This document shows positions 12,524 to 27,200 of a stretch of DNA of 64,000 nt, one piece after another. The translations under genes and the position numbers were made by a program. This DNA is from Sapria himalayana (Eukaryota; Streptophyta; Magnoliopsida; Malpighiales; Rafflesiaceae): positions 744,001-808,000 of the forward strand of contig JAREIK010000781.1 in the NCBI GenBank assembly GCA_029783825.1, in the 5' to 3' direction. The notes beneath the pieces are model-generated. The model did not search any database. It saw only the letters and a program-made list of their open reading frames with translations, and was not told where the DNA came from. Numbering within the stretch: the first letter of the stretch is position 1; every line of letters starts with the position of its first letter.

Positions 12524-12577
<54 letters not shown>

Positions 12578-14683
12578 ATGTGTGTGTGTGTGCATGCGTG
12601 CCTACGTGAGTGGGTGTGTAATTAAGGTGTGCAAGATTTTATATTGAGTGGACACACACACACAAACACACGAGTATGTATTCACGCATCATATATTTTT
12701 ATATCTGTGTATATGCATGTGTACATAAATGTATATGAATATATGTGCAAGGGGTTTTATACATACATAGAAACATATTTATGTATGTATGTGCATATAT
12801 GTGTATGTGTATATATATATGTAAGCATGAAAGTATATATATATAGAAGCACACATTGAAGTGCATGCAATCACACGCACACACACCCATATGTGTGTGT
12901 GTGTTGTATAAATACACAATGCATATGCAAGCATGCATATATATGTATGTATAATATATAACACACACACACACATATGGAAATGTAAAAGTGTTTAGAG
13001 AGTGTACACATACAATGAAAAGGCATATACTATATAATACGTGTACAATAGATTCACAAAAATATAGTTTGAGCTTATTGATTATTTTATCAACAATGGA
13101 ATTGGTAATGATCTTCTTTCGATGGCGGCGAGCAGGAATAGGGACAGACGAGAAGGCAATCATAGAGATATTAGGGCACAGAAATGCAAGGCAAAGAAGG
13201 AAAATAAAACAAACGTACCAGCAACTTCACAACGAATCGCTCATTGATCGGCTGCATTCCGAGCTCTCGGGCGACTTCAGGGTAAGATTTCTCTTTCCCT
13301 CGCGATACATATCCATCCGGTGGCTAGAACCAAGCGTTCTTACTGTTAATCTGCAACAGAAAGCAATAATTTGGTGGACGTACGACCCCCCTGAGAGGGA
13401 CGCAAGGCTTGCAAACGAAGCTTTAAAGAAGAACAAGAATGGCGGCACTGAGCATTTGCAAGTCATAGTCGAGATAGCCTGTGCAACATCTCCTGACCAC
13501 TTGGTATCAGTAAGACGGGCTTACTCTTCTCTTTTTTGTTGCTCGCTGGAAGAAGACATTGCTTCCAACGTATCTCCGCCACTACGAAAGGTACACCACT
13601 GCTCCTGGAAACAGGAAATCGACTGATCTAGTTGCAATCTCGATTCACATTCATGCAACGACTATATATTCGCCTATATATCGACTGCGCGCGCGTGAGT
13701 TTACGTGTGTGAGACCTACTGACAGAGGAAGCCAACTTGATGCCATTGAACAGCTCTTGGTGGCTTTAGTGAGCTCTTACAGGCATGATAAAGTCCGAGC
13801 TGATATGGACGTGGCCAATTCGGAGGCAGAGAAGCTACGAGAAGCCATTGTAGCCCAGGTACTAGACTCTTCAAATGATACAACAGTCTGCATACTCTGC
13901 ACAAGGAATGTGCATCAGCTCAGAGCAACTTTTCGGGGCTACGAGCAGCAGTTTGGGAAACCCATTTACCAGGTTCGCCATCCTGAGTTAAGCGTATGGT
14001 ATATAAGCCTAGAAACGAAGTTTTACGTATGACCCATTTCTTAATTCCAAAAAAAGAAAAAGAAAACAAGAGAAAAAAAAAAAGATCCTACAGCTCGTCT
14101 GTCTGGTCCATCTTCTTCAACTGTACCTTATTGCCCAACTTATTTTGCAGCACATAGAGGCGTATAAAAAAGACAATTGGGGATGTCTCTTGAGGATGGT
14201 CATTCAATGCTTGGATTCTCCCGAGCACCATTTTGCAAAGGTAACAACTTTTAAGGATTTGCCTTGCGTGTTCGTTTTGTTTTTAATTAAAACTAGTGTA
14301 CAAATTGTTCACCACGAATTAAAATGCAAGAACTCGATTAAAAGATGACTAAAACAACCCCATGCTATTGGCACTCCTTATGAGCTTTGCCGAGGTATGT
14401 GCAAGTTGGCTTGGATACCCCCCCCATTATAAAAAAAGCTCCATGTGGTAGTTCTGGATATGATTCTAATGTAATACTTTCTATGAATCATATCTAAATC
14501 AATGGATGAGCATAGTGAAAACCCCAAGTGAGTCCATTTGTCTATCCTCCATTCTCTTTCTTCCAAAAAAAAAAGTGCTTTACACTCTTTAGGATATAAA
14601 CCCTACCAACTATATTGAGTATATCTTCTATGTTTATAATGAGAATACAATGAAGGGGATCTCCCTTTCTCTCTCCCTATACC

Positions 14684-14715
<32 letters not shown>

Positions 14716-14885
14716 AATAGATTAAACTATAATGCATATAGCCACTTCTATGTCTATGTAATGAACACTAGCATAGAAAATGTCCTTGTGACACAATTCA
14801 ACAAAATTAGGGATCAACGAAAAACCATCATCAAATATGATGCCTATAATTGTTCCCACAAGAGTAAATTTATCATCAAATATGA

Positions 14886-14921
<36 letters not shown>

Positions 14922-15319
14922 TGATGCATACGAAGGAGATATCAATGTGTCTATTATCCAATGCTGATGATAATGTAGTTGCAGTGAATCAGCGTTCTAA
15001 CAACTTGGCAGACTTCAAACCCTAAAGATGGTAAACGTGTGGAGGAATAATCTATTGCACCAAATAGGCCTTTAGCTCTATATAGTTTGTCACTAATGGG
15101 ACGTGCTATTGATAGGTGATTGGAGATTCCATCAGGGGGATCGGGACAGATGAGGACTCGCTGACGAGGGTGGTTGTGACCCGAGCCGACACTGACATGA
15201 AGATGATCAGAGAAGCATTCTTCTACATGTATCATATCAAGCTCAAGGATGCAATTCTTGGCGATGTCTCGGGAGACTACAGAGACTTTCTGATGACCCT
15301 GCTCGATCTTGCCACGTGA
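12350..15319 (+). CDS. ANN3: Annexin D3-like calcium/membrane-binding protein
   Basis: Six exons: 12350-12425, 13136-13281, 13360-13590, 13754-13972, 14151-14240, 15116-15319. Phases agree throughout, giving 321 residues. Repeat 1 has an intact type II calcium loop GIGTDE (residues 26-31) with its acidic partner in SGD (D72), and the plant-annexin histidine H40 in ILGHRN. Repeat 4 also has GIGTDE (262-267) with SGD (D308), so calcium sites sit in repeats 1 and 4 as is typical for plants. D3 traits are WWTYDPPERDARLANEALKK, EIACATSPDHLVSVRRAY, VSSYRHDK and PEHHFAK. Intron positions match those of the ANN4-like gene, so the two are old tandem duplicates. The gene runs head-to-head with ANN4 and tail-to-tail with the channel gene. 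Subfamily assignment rests on remembered family features. Confidence 0.93.
12525..12990. repeat. Microsatellite cluster in ANN3 intron 1
   Basis: A (CT)n run of about 46 bases starts near 12529. It is followed by (TG)n, (CA)n, (TATG)n and (TA)n stretches up to about 12980. This makes up most of the 710-bp first intron. The two longish frames through it are low-complexity and not genes. Confidence 0.85.
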
Positions 15320-15697
15320 TCTCCCATGGGTCATTCTTATCATAAGCCGACACAGTATGATCCACCAACAGTTGGATGGACTGCGCATAATTCCATTAAT
15401 TTTCTTTATATTGGCATCTCATTAATATCAATGAATTAAACAACATTTCAAACCCCTTAGAACCCTCCATAGTTTCTCCTCCACGTATTTTGTTGAGACA
15501 CTTGTATGTGCGTATGTATATACGTATGTATGTGAGGGTGAGTGTGGGCGTATGTATACATATTTACATATAGTTTTGGTTGAAGGGGCATGATCATCTT
15601 CTTTATCTTCATCTTCTTCGTGGTCCTGGTCTTTTTCTTCATCTTCATCATCATGATCATCATCACCTTCATCACCATTATATCACCACCACCATCA
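15320..15697. other. Tail-to-tail gap, ANN3 / channel gene
   Basis: A 378-bp gap between the ANN3 stop codon and the channel gene stop codon. It must hold both 3' UTRs. 15590-15697 is a degenerate (TCA/TTC)n trinucleotide stretch. No coding signal is seen. Confidence 0.6.
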
Positions 15698-18231
15698 TCA
15701 TGCATCTGAGCTCATCTCATCAGCCAAATTTCTCAGCAACTGCAAGCTAGGCATGCAGTAGGCAGAGCTCGCAGCCCTACAATTGACCTCCAACAGGCCA
15801 CTCTCCCTATCTGATTCATCACGATCAACGGCATCCTGACCACAATAGCCACGAACCCAACACAATAACCAAGAACTATGAGCGTTTTCTTTTCGGTTAC
15901 ATTCACCATAATAAACTAACAACATGGGCGACCCAGAAACAATATAATAGTTCAGTCGCTCTATTCATATTGCTCAGAAAAGAGCCTTATCTGAACCAAG
16001 AAAGAACATAATAAACTAATCTTAGGGACCTTGATAGAATACTTTTGAAATGATGGAAGAAAACGGGCCTTGCAGTACTCGTTGAAGATGATGGTGAGCA
16101 ATAACAAGGGGATCGTGGCTATGGAGGCGGCCGGCTTTGATTTCATCCCAAAAAGGCCAATCATAGTGACCTGCATGAGAACGATCCCAACCACGATATA
16201 GTGATGAATATGCGGCCAAAACTCTCCACACGTCTCATAGATCGTCTCGTATACATCTTCGATCTGCAAAGAAGAGAGGGCAATCATCCTGCCGAGCTTG
16301 CCTAAAGAAGAAGAAGAAGAGAAGAAGAGGCGGGCGTTCCTCCTCTCGTATTTTTTCACCTTCACGCAGAGCCCACAATTCACATGTAGGGTTCGAGCCC
16401 AAGACCTCACGCCAGACCACACTGCTAGAGCCCACCCCTGCCATACGAACCAAGGTCTCACGCAAGGCCATGTTGCAGAGCCCCATCATGCTAGATAGAT
16501 TTTAGACTTAACCTGGTTGAGATAGACGACGTAGCCGAGAGAGAAGTAGGCAGCGAGAAGGGGAAGAAACAAAGGAGCTACGACTGCATAGACCGTCCCG
16601 ATTAAAATGGAGAGGGAGACGGAAGGAATCGTTCTGAAATAGGGCAGCGAATAGAGATGAGGATCTTCCTCGGCAGCTCGGCCCCGTGCACACCACTTGG
16701 CTACATCCCAGAGAAGCAGCGCCGGCTGAAGTATCTCCAGAGAAAATCCCGAGAGCCCGTCCGTCAAGATGTAGGTCACGAAAAAATCAACCTGCAGCCA
16801 TGACAGAGCAGGAGCATGGCAATAAAATATCAGTTCATATTTTCATACACGAACTGATACATATAGAAGAGTCGCGATGAGCGATGGACCACCTGAGCCG
16901 AAACAGCGCTGGCAAGATGGCTAGGGAAATTGCTCGGGTGAGCGAAAGATTCGCCAATCTCATCGAGAAGGGATCCGGATATCAGGCTCAGAAAGAACAC
17001 GTTTCCCAATAAAAAATAGAAAGCCATATTGCACGCTTTCATCTCCTCCCCGCTTTTCGATCGACACCCACCCATTCTAGCGATGCCAGCCATTGCGAAT
17101 GGAACAACGTAGATGAAGCCTTTCAGGACGGCGCTCGGAAGGTACCCCGTCAGTACCGAGCTCACTCCAGGTCTACCATTTGAAACCCAAAAGCATACCA
17201 TCAAGCATGATCACTACTGAGATGATTGACCAGCGTAGAAGGAAAAGTAATAGGGTTCGTACATCAGCTGTATTGCCATGGCGGGGGGAAACCACTTTTT
17301 GAGTTTCTCAAATTTAGCTATCCCTTGAACGGCGGCGACTGGGACTGCGAAGAAGATGGTGAGCAATGACGTGGCGGCCACCGCAGCCATTTTGCAAAGA
17401 GGTACAAATCTATGTGTAATTGCAAGGCTCTTCCATGAGACATCTCTCGGTTCTGGTGCCATTTCGGTGATCCATAGCAGAGGATGGCAGTGCTGCTGAG
17501 ACTGAGCTACCAGCGCAGCCACACGGCGAGTTTTAAATGTTGCAAAAGCCACTGGCAGCTCCTGCAAAAAATCAAAAAATCATTTCTTCGTTATCATTTC
17601 TTCGTCCCGACCTTGTTGGACTAGCCACTTTTTTTTTTTAAATGAAATTATGATGAAAAAAAAAGCTAGCCTCATTAAAGTCGGGCCAACCCAAATATCA
17701 AAAAATCAAACTTCATACTTTTTATTTTTTTTTTATTTTTTTTATTTTTTTTTATTTTTTTTATTTTTTTATTTTTTTTATTTTTTTATTTTTTTATTTT
17801 TTTTTATTTTTTTATTTTTTTTTATTTTTTTTATTTTTTTTATTTTTTTTATTTTTTTTATTTTTTTTATTTTTCTTATTTTTTTTATTTTTTTTATTTT
17901 TTTTATTTTTTTTATTTTTTTTATTAAAACCCTAGTTCTGGCCATGACTATAATAGATCTAGACAAAAATATAAAATAAAAAAAAATAATTGAAAAACAT
18001 AAAAATTTCACAAAACCTAACCTTTTCTTTTAGCACACTGTGATTCTGCAAGAGATGAACCCTATGTAACATTTTTCGAAGCATTTCCACATGCAATGAT
18101 ATTTCTTGAGCCTCCAAGTAGGTCGTCCCCAAAAGTAAGCTCTCTTTGACATGTTCATCAACAATGGGCTTTTTCCTCAAGGCTTCTATCCGTTTTGTGG
18201 TGCGTTCTACCTGGTTCTTCAAGTAAGAACA
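15698..18231 (-). CDS. OSCA2.5: Channel gene exons 5-10 (pore half)
   Basis: The compact 3' part of the channel gene. Exon 5 (18231-18022) encodes the helical cytosolic segment CSYLKNQVERTTKRIEALRK. Exon 6 (17561-17263) runs from ELPVAF to the first pore helix. Exons 7 and 8 hold the long hydrophobic helices. Exon 9 has EFWPHIHHYIVVGIVLMQV. Exon 10 is a hydrophilic tail with SAYC. Intron 5 contains the A-T7/8 minisatellite. Confidence 0.92.
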
Positions 18232-21200
18232 CTGCTAATGAGTTACATCTGATATGGCTAAAACATTTTGCAGAGAAAAAACTGATCTAGCAAGCCCACA
18301 AGAATTAAGTCAGAAGACAAACATTGAAGAAAGAAACAATTTGAGAGCAGCGATACCAAAATCAACATTGTAAAATACATTTTTTTGATTTTTTTTTGAT
18401 TTTTTTGAATTACCAAAATCACATAGTCTTGAAGAAAATAAAACTTGGAAAAATTGCATTCATGGCCCTTTTGAGGCCATTACTATTTCTATTAGTTTGG
18501 CTGTTATTATGTTTATTATGAGAACACCTAGCACATGAGTGAGGATTTGCACGCCCTATAGGCTATAGGTAGACCACCCCATCGTTTCTCACTCACTAAC
18601 CGAATGAAAAAATCATCATCTTTGAATATGGTATCATTGTCCGTACTCGGAGCCTAACTAATGCTAACACCATACCTAGAAACGTAGTATGCAAATAACT
18701 TAGTCAATTTCTCGTGAATGAACCTTTCAAGTTATTATTCTTGATTTATGCACGAAGATATATATATGTCAAAATATTCTTTACCTCTTCTACTTTAATC
18801 CTAGAATCTATGCAGGCAATCAGACAATAAATAGATGAGGTAATGGACCAATACTTTAAGAAATTGTTTCCATCTTAAGAACCATGTCACTAAATGTTGA
18901 GTCATTTCTATACTTCATAAACATACTACTAATATTGCATATACACCTGAGTGCATTACAAATAAATATTCGATTGAAATTTCTTCTTTAGAACCTGCAG
19001 ACAAACAAAGACAACTAAGCTTTTATTGTATGCGAGACGAACAAAAAAATTTTAGTGAGCTATGTATTTTTTCTAAAACAGGGAAAACAATCTTAATCCC
19101 GGCTTGTATTATAAGGTTAATGAAGTGACATATGTATCTAATGTGAAAAATCTCTTATAATGACATATCTCTAATGGTCCTAAAAAATATGTTAATGACT
19201 ATTCTATTATTAGATACGTTATCGAATATAATATTATATATTTTATTTTAAATATTATATTCTCTAAATATTCTAATCATGCATTCATAAATGACCTAGT
19301 CATCACGAGGATAAAAAATTTTTGAAAATCATAATATTTTTTTATTTAGTGTTTATTTAGAATCTATATAATGAGCGGTGAGGCATGCATGCGATACAAC
19401 GTCGTGACTAGTCCAGATATGATATGTCACGGAGACCACACTACTATATTTCATAAATTTATTAATTATTATTTCTTTTTCTAATTTATAGTATTTTGGT
19501 ATGTCGTTCCTAGATGTTAACCTAGAAATCCTACTATATGCAGACTAAAAATAATTTTGCATCATACTGACTATCTTTGGATCCTCTATAGTATATTAAT
19601 TGAGTCAAAGATTTCACCGTTTAGTTGAGTTTGCCTAGGATTTAATGTACATTGTGCCAATTCTTTATTGACACCCCTAATATTTTTATTTTGTATAATA
19701 TTAAAATGAATTTAAACTAGAGGTGTCAAACAAGCTAGGCTGACCCAGTTTTAGGCTGCCCAACTAGGCCATCATGTCGGGCCAAGCATAGTAACCATGT
19801 CAGGCTAGGCACAACACAGGAATTGTGTCGTGTCTGGCCTGGCATGGATCCACGACCCAAAATTCACCTGGTTCAGGTTGGGCTGTAACCCTAATTTTCT
19901 AAAAAATTAGGATTTTAGCGGTGGCCCTTTAGGGGTTCGGTGAGCTTCGCTCGTCGATGTCGACTCATCGTGATCACGTTCGGTGCATGGTCACGCGTGC
20001 CGTGCCCATGTGTCAGGACAACATGCGAGCCAAAATCCCTCGGGCCAGCACGGAACGACTAGTGCCGAGGGCAAGCCCGACAAGGGCACGGGAACATGTC
20101 ATTCCGGCGTCATGCCGGGCCAAACACGACATGGTTTGGTTGTGCTTCGTGCCGGCCCGACCCGACCCATTTGACACCTCTAGTCTAAACTATTGATTTT
20201 ATTCTAGTTTTTTATTTTTAGATGTCTGAGTCAAGACCATGAAAGAAAATAAAGTTTCAGTAACATCGGACCTTCCCATACAATTATCATTATTCATATA
20301 TAAATTATTTTTTTATGTTGATAATTTCATTATCATTACTAAAAAACTATTTATCATTTTTAATTTTTATTAATTTATTAATTATATTCTAAATTATATT
20401 TTATAAATTAAATATTATTTTATAAATTAAATATTATTTTATAACAAATTATTAATTATAATATAAATAAAAAAAATAAACAAAATTTTAAAAATTAGTA
20501 CCCATAAAGCATAAACTCATTTGTTTGAAGATGTGCGATATCTAATATCCACACTCGAGTCCCGAGAGCGAGAGGAGAGAGATTAAGAAACAAGAGGAGA
20601 CAAGAGAGAAAAACAAAAAATATGAATTTATTGATATAGAATAGGTATGAGAGAGGAGAATATATATAGATTTAAAAAAAATTTTAAAAATCATTTTTTA
20701 AAAATATTTTTTAATATTTTATTAAAAAATTAGACAGAAACTCGATAGTTGTTTAATTTCTATCATTAGTCATTAGAGGTGCATCCAATGGCTAGCAAAT
20801 ATGCGACTTTTAAATTTTATTTTTACCATTGCCGACATAGTCGAGCCATTGGTGCATTAGGTTTAGGTTCATGCAAATGCCTAAGGGGTGTGGGTGTGGT
20901 CAGTGGTGTGGCGCACACGCAATGGAAATGTGGCGAGTGCGGGTCACGGGTGACATGAGCGGCCAGGTTCGGCCAGCGCCCAAACCCAGCCTGAGTTATG
21001 AGGCACGATTCGGGTAGTGCCGAAGAACAGTGCCTTCGGGCCAAGCAATCGAGTCATGCCTGGCCAGGTAGCCATGTCGTGTCTGGCCCAGCATGAAGCT
21101 TGGGAGACATAGACACCACATGACATGAACCATGCCACGCGGTAGCCTAGCTTTAGCCCAGGCATAGTTCTGGACCGTGTCGTGCCAAGCCAGGCACGAC

Positions 21201-24200
21201 TCAATCAAGTCATGCCTCATTTAGGGCTGGCGACATCTAACCCATTTGACACCTCTACATCAATATAAATAAAAATAAAATCAAAATTAACTTGTCTAAA
21301 AAGACAATTCATAAAAGATAAACTAACAATCATTGAAAAAAATCATTATTGATTATAAGTGAGAATTCATTAAAAATACAAATCTAGATAAAAATAAATA
21401 AATTACCTTCAGGCGAGACTTATGGTAAGTGAATTCACTCAGATATTTAGTGTCGACATCAAGATATTTTTTTTCTAGTGGTCAAGATAGTCTCCATTGA
21501 ACATGAGGAGGGATTGTTGTAGGAGAGATATGACAACCTTATTACAGAGATTACATTGCAGAAGAATGAGTAGTACTAGAGATAATTATTAAAAATATTT
21601 TTCAAAAAATAGACAAAATACTACACAAATACAGACTGACTATAAAAATAATCAAATATCCTCGCAAAGTTCATTAATCATGATAATTATTAGAGATGAG
21701 CATGCACTAATTTCTCTAAGTCATTAATAGACACTTCTCTTTCTTCATATATTACTAATTATTGCTCATACTCACTATTTAGACTCTAGATTATCGATAC
21801 ATGAGCCAACACATACTTCACAGATAATCATTACCTATTCAATTTTATTTTTTTATTTAAAAAATATTATAATAGCCAATAACAAATTATCTAAATTCAT
21901 TGAATACGATAATATTTATAATGATTTTTTTTAATCACGTTATACTTATTCATGATTATCCTATTAATCTACTTTCGATAAATTATATTTCAAGCAACTC
22001 AATTTTGATTTTAGTGTTTTATCTACTAGTATTTATTTACATAATCAAAAAATTAAAAAAAAATTATATTTATATGAATTCTCTCCTACAAAAATATTTC
22101 TTTTTAAAAGTTTGGGTGTTATTACTTTTCACTTGTACATTTCTCAACTTGGTCATCAAATATTGACCAAGTTGAGAGTATTTTATCTAAACTTAAGGAC
22201 ATCGCTACTATAAATTATGAGATATATTAGTTTAAAAAACACACCAAGGCTTCCTATCTTGCCCATAAGTCTAAAGCAAGTAAAAACTTTTCCAATCTGA
22301 AACACCCAGATACACCCAGATACATAAAAATTTAGTTGAGATGCATTAGATATAGGTTTAGGTATTTGATTATTATTAGTGATACTTATTTATGAAATAG
22401 ATAGGTATTTTTATTTCATAATAGATTACATAAATTTTTTATTTTTCAAATATTTCATAAATTATAAAAATTAATTTAATAAAACATAAAAAAAATAAGA
22501 AATAATAATACAAGAGAATATATATTAGAAACATTCAATATTTACTATATGGATCATATCATTATAAATTAAACTTCATGTATCGGCCCACCATCACAAA
22601 ATAAAGTGACTAAAAATAAATAGATATTTGATTGAGACAACCCGAATACTCAATTTTAAAAAGGGCATTCAAAAGTATTTTTGGCAAAAAAAATTTTAAT
22701 CACAAATTACATGCCCAATCAGATTCCTTCTTATGTCCTTTCCCAGCAAGTGTCCTTTCAAACCATGCATCATAAAAAAAAAATTATTCAACCAATCTCC
22801 CAAGATTATTGAGTACATTGTTTATCCATGACCTTTTCCAATATTCAAAGAAGGTACATATATTATTTATGAAGAACTAATAAAATTTTAGTGAAAATTG
22901 ATATTACTTTTTTAGAAAATGAATTATTTTTTAGTGAGTTTAGAAAGAATAAGAATATAAAAAATACATATATATACAAGTTGTTCTTCCTTAATCCTTG
23001 GCAGTGCCACTTGGACTTTCACCTAGGAGAGAAAGACACATGTCTATTATATATGTATTTGTTGGTCCATATTATGATGTCACTTCTATGAAATTACTAT
23101 GTGTACCAACAAATATAGATCTTATTTACTCTAAAAAGACAAAAGTTCATTAGGAAAAAAAAATTCTATCAACTCCAAATCACAAAGTAACCCATGAATC
23201 TACCCTAGTTCAGGCTCATGAAGAGCTAGAAACTAAGAGACTACTAGACCATCCTGACTTTAACGTTTATACAAGGAGAATGAGATATACACAATCTACT
23301 TAAAAAAGAAATAAATCCATCAAGAAGCAAAATAATATTGTAGCCAACTCTTTTTATCTTGAGCTTCTGATCATTCTTCGGAAGGGGCAAAAGAATAAGA
23401 CTTGAAATATGACCACATAGGTAATGTTGTATATGTATTCTTTTCATTCTTTTACTACTTATTTTAATGGTACTAGGACATCCAAAACTCTTTATGATGC
23501 ATTATTTCACCTAGAATAATTTCATATTATATTCAAAGAGATAGATGACACTCACTCTAAATAGACATGAAAACTAGTACCATAATCTATGAGATAATCT
23601 ATTGTTAGTTGAATGTGAATATTTACGATGAAGAGAAGTCTATATAAGACGGTAGATCACCCCAAGGTAAAAATTATAACGAGAAGATTTAACTCAAATA
23701 TTTAGCATAGACTATCAAAATATATCTTTTTCCTAGTAATCAAGAAGCATCCATATGGAATCTTATCTGACTGACATCTCACGTAAGAAATATATACCAC
23801 CTAGACGTGAAAAATATCTTTCTTTGTGATGAGTTTGAAAAAGTATATATAAGACAACCATATTAGTTTCAAGTTGAACAATCAAACATAGCTTGTAGAT
23901 GCCATAAGAGCCCTCGTAGCAGAATAGTTTTGCTTATTGTTTACTTCAATGATGTTCTAGTTATTAAAGATGATATATTGAAAATCACTCAACTCAATGA
24001 TTACCTTCAATCATAATTCCAAACAAAAAATTGTGAAACTTACATATTTTCTTGGTATATATGTAATTTATTCCAGGATATGTATTATCCAGTCATAAAA
24101 AATACATACACTTGGATATTTTTATATGATTGGATACCTCTAATTTATTCTACTTATGATAAGATGCTTCTATTGATCCAATTACTAACTTTGCTTATGA

Positions 24201-27200
24201 TAAGATACCTTTAATTTATTCTACTACTTACAAAAGAATCGTATAGAAAATATAACTATTTGATTATTATCTGATCAGATATAATATTACAATCAGTATA
24301 GTTAGCCATTTATGATTCACAACAAGAGATTTACTCTGACACAATTTATTGTATACTGAGATATGAGAAAAAATCTCCAAGACTTAGAATCTCTTTTAGC
24401 ATTCACGAGCACTTGTAATTGCTAGATAATTATTCAAGTTTGCGTTAAATATCAACCTGCATCGATAGAATGTATATGGCAAATTTTTTTACTTTAATTA
24501 TAGATAATCTTATCTCATAAAAAAGTAAATGACAAATAATTATTTGAAATATAGTATAGAGGTAAACAACAAAATAATGATAACTATTATTCACGAGATA
24601 CTTTGGATCTGACGCCTACTCGAGGAGATCAGGTATCTACTTTTTTTCTCACAATTCTTTTATGTGACAAATAGGCAAGAGATATATAACTTCAAATCTA
24701 ATATTTTACAGACAAACAAAATACATATGTACATTTTCTCATTGAGAAGATAAGAGATAAGACAATTACAATAATATATACTTTAGACAACATAACAACC
24801 AGCTAATATTTTCATGAAGGCCTTGAAAATGTCTCAGCTTATTTTTCTTTCCTTCAAATTTAATATTTTAGACTTGTATGTGCCAACTTGATAGAAAGTA
24901 TAACAATTTACAATTATACCCTTTTAAGTTTTTTACTTTTTTTTTTGTTAATATCGATACAAATATCCAACATATGAGCTACCCTAATCCATTGACTCAT
25001 TATATAAAGTTATCACGTGTTTTTGATTCATAAAGAGACTATTGAATTTATGCTTATTGTTTTTAGGTCATTCACAGAATAACTCAACTCCAATGTTATT
25101 CACTCTTAAATTCGAAGTAACTTTTAATATCTAAATTTTAAATCATGAAAATTGTAAATTGGAGATTTCGAGGTTAATCTAAAAAAATGAATAATATAAG
25201 AGAAAATCAGCTCATCAAACAATTTAAAAGTTACCAAAAGATCTTCAATTTCTTTTCCATCATACAGTAATTGGCAAGATTGGTAGCTCTCCTCATAATA
25301 TTTCATAAAGAAATGATCGACGGAGCAGCCATATGACTTATGGTTGGAACAAAGGGGGACTCGTCGAACAAGAACAGTAAATTGGTCAGGCCTATTCCTT
25401 AAATTATGTAGGAGTCGCATCCTTATAACCAAAATTTCATTGTATTCCTGAAAATGAAAGAAACCCAACCAGGCGATGTAGAATTCTCTGTAATTCAAGA
25501 AAGTATCCAAGCAAGCCCTTAAAGAGAATAATATAAAGCACTGAATATATTACAGGTTTCCAACTATAAACACACCTTGTACAGTATGGACAAGCCATAT
25601 AAAGATATAAACCACAAGCAAGTAAAGTGCACCCAAAGCCTGTGAAATAAAAAATTTGTCAAGTCACTTGTTCTCAAAGTTTCCATCTCAGGAAAAAATA
25701 TCATCTCGAAGACAACATCACATTGAAAAGTAAATGTTCCATATAGAAAAATATATTTTACATGAAACAAACACTATAATCACACTTATCTTGCAAAATT
25801 ATGAAATGAAAAATAAGATTAATTGATATGATTTTTTTTTTTTTTATTTCAAAAGAGATCCATCTTTAGAATAATAACATAATCTCTCTATCCTTGAAGT
25901 GAGACTATTAAGATATTAACCTCTCTCAGATTTCACATTGAGCATGAGCTTTTGTGCATTTAGTACAACTTATTAGATAATCTTTTTAATTAATCATGAT
26001 AACATCATTGTTCATCACTCCTAGCAATGAAATTTTTAATGTTTAAACTAACAAGCATGTTTCAATCCCCTCAACACTTTAAAAAAAAAAAAAAAAAAAA
26101 AAAATTTAAGTATGGATGTCTAGCATCATTTAGAGGTTCATCTAGTTATTTTTCCAAGCGAGAACCCAAAATCTTCTTTGAATTCTATTGACCCTAATAG
26201 TAATATAATAAAAAGAATAATAATAAAAAATAATAATGTCCAACTCACGTCCAATAGGATGGGCAAATGTGATAGAGGCAACCAACAAGTCTAACGATCC
26301 CATCAAAAATATAAAAAAATGAAAATTAAATAAATAAAAATCATAATATCCCCCATCAAGCAAAGCACATGCCCACAATAATTAGCTCAGAAAAAAAAAA
26401 TTAACTGGGACATCTTCAAGATCTTTGTAAATATATATGTCAGCTGCTCTATTATCTAAATGTATGTTGTAATAATGATTTCATCTTAAACCTTCTTTCT
26501 AAAGAAAATATAATCCACATTTATGTTGAAGACTATATGCCTTGCCAAATACATACCAAATTTTCACGAGCAGATATCACATTCAAAGAATCACACAAGT
26601 GATTGTCGCAATCACATTAAATTCATGGTCTGTAGTAAATTTCAAAATAGTTATTTATCTTTTACTGTATAGGAGACAAATGTGCCTTTAACAAAAATAC
26701 AAAACTTTATCATTAATCTTCTATCACTATATGTTAGTGTCCAACTCGAAATATAATACCTAAACTATAAATATCTATGAGACCTAAATAAAATACCAAG
26801 CCTTACAGACTTTTTCACATACCTCAGTATACAAAAAAACTATATCAAGGCGAACTAACCTATAAAAACTTAGAAAATAACAAATAATACTAATTGTATA
26901 TATTATATATATTATGATCATAGTCGAATACTTAATCTTTAATATAATTCTCATATACATAGTAGGATCAACTGAAAGAGTCGTATCATAAATTAAATTA
27001 ATATATGAATTACTAAAAGTATATACTATAACACAATCAAAAAGATAAACCACTACAAAAGCATCAATTACATATCTCTAATGTGACAAGATTGTACCAC
27101 TCATAGAATATATTACTTTTATACCAAAAAAAATATCTAAGTCCCACAATATCTTTTGCCTGAAAAATATTTGAATGTACTCTTTGAATCGGATGATACC

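Larger units (their letters stand above)
18232..25234 (-). other. Channel gene intron 4, about 7.0 kb
   Basis: Intron between exons 4 and 5, bounded by TTG/GTAACT and a CAG acceptor. It holds two GC-rich hAT-type elements (19718-20182, 20774-21257) and a plus-strand copia remnant (about 22.3-24.5 kb). The remainder (18240-19700, 21260-22300) is AT-rich with no recognisable gene. Confidence 0.8.

Noticed and set aside
12699..13163. Frame of 154 codons on minus strand
   Set aside because: It crosses the CA/TG/TA microsatellites of ANN3 intron 1; low complexity, no domain.
16380..16400. Possible tRNA gene from GGGTTCGAGCCC
   Set aside because: Only the box-B-like motif is present; no acceptor, D or anticodon arms can be folded around it.
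17650..18011. Phenylalanine- and lysine-rich frames
   Set aside because: They translate the A-T7/8 minisatellite in an intron of the channel gene.
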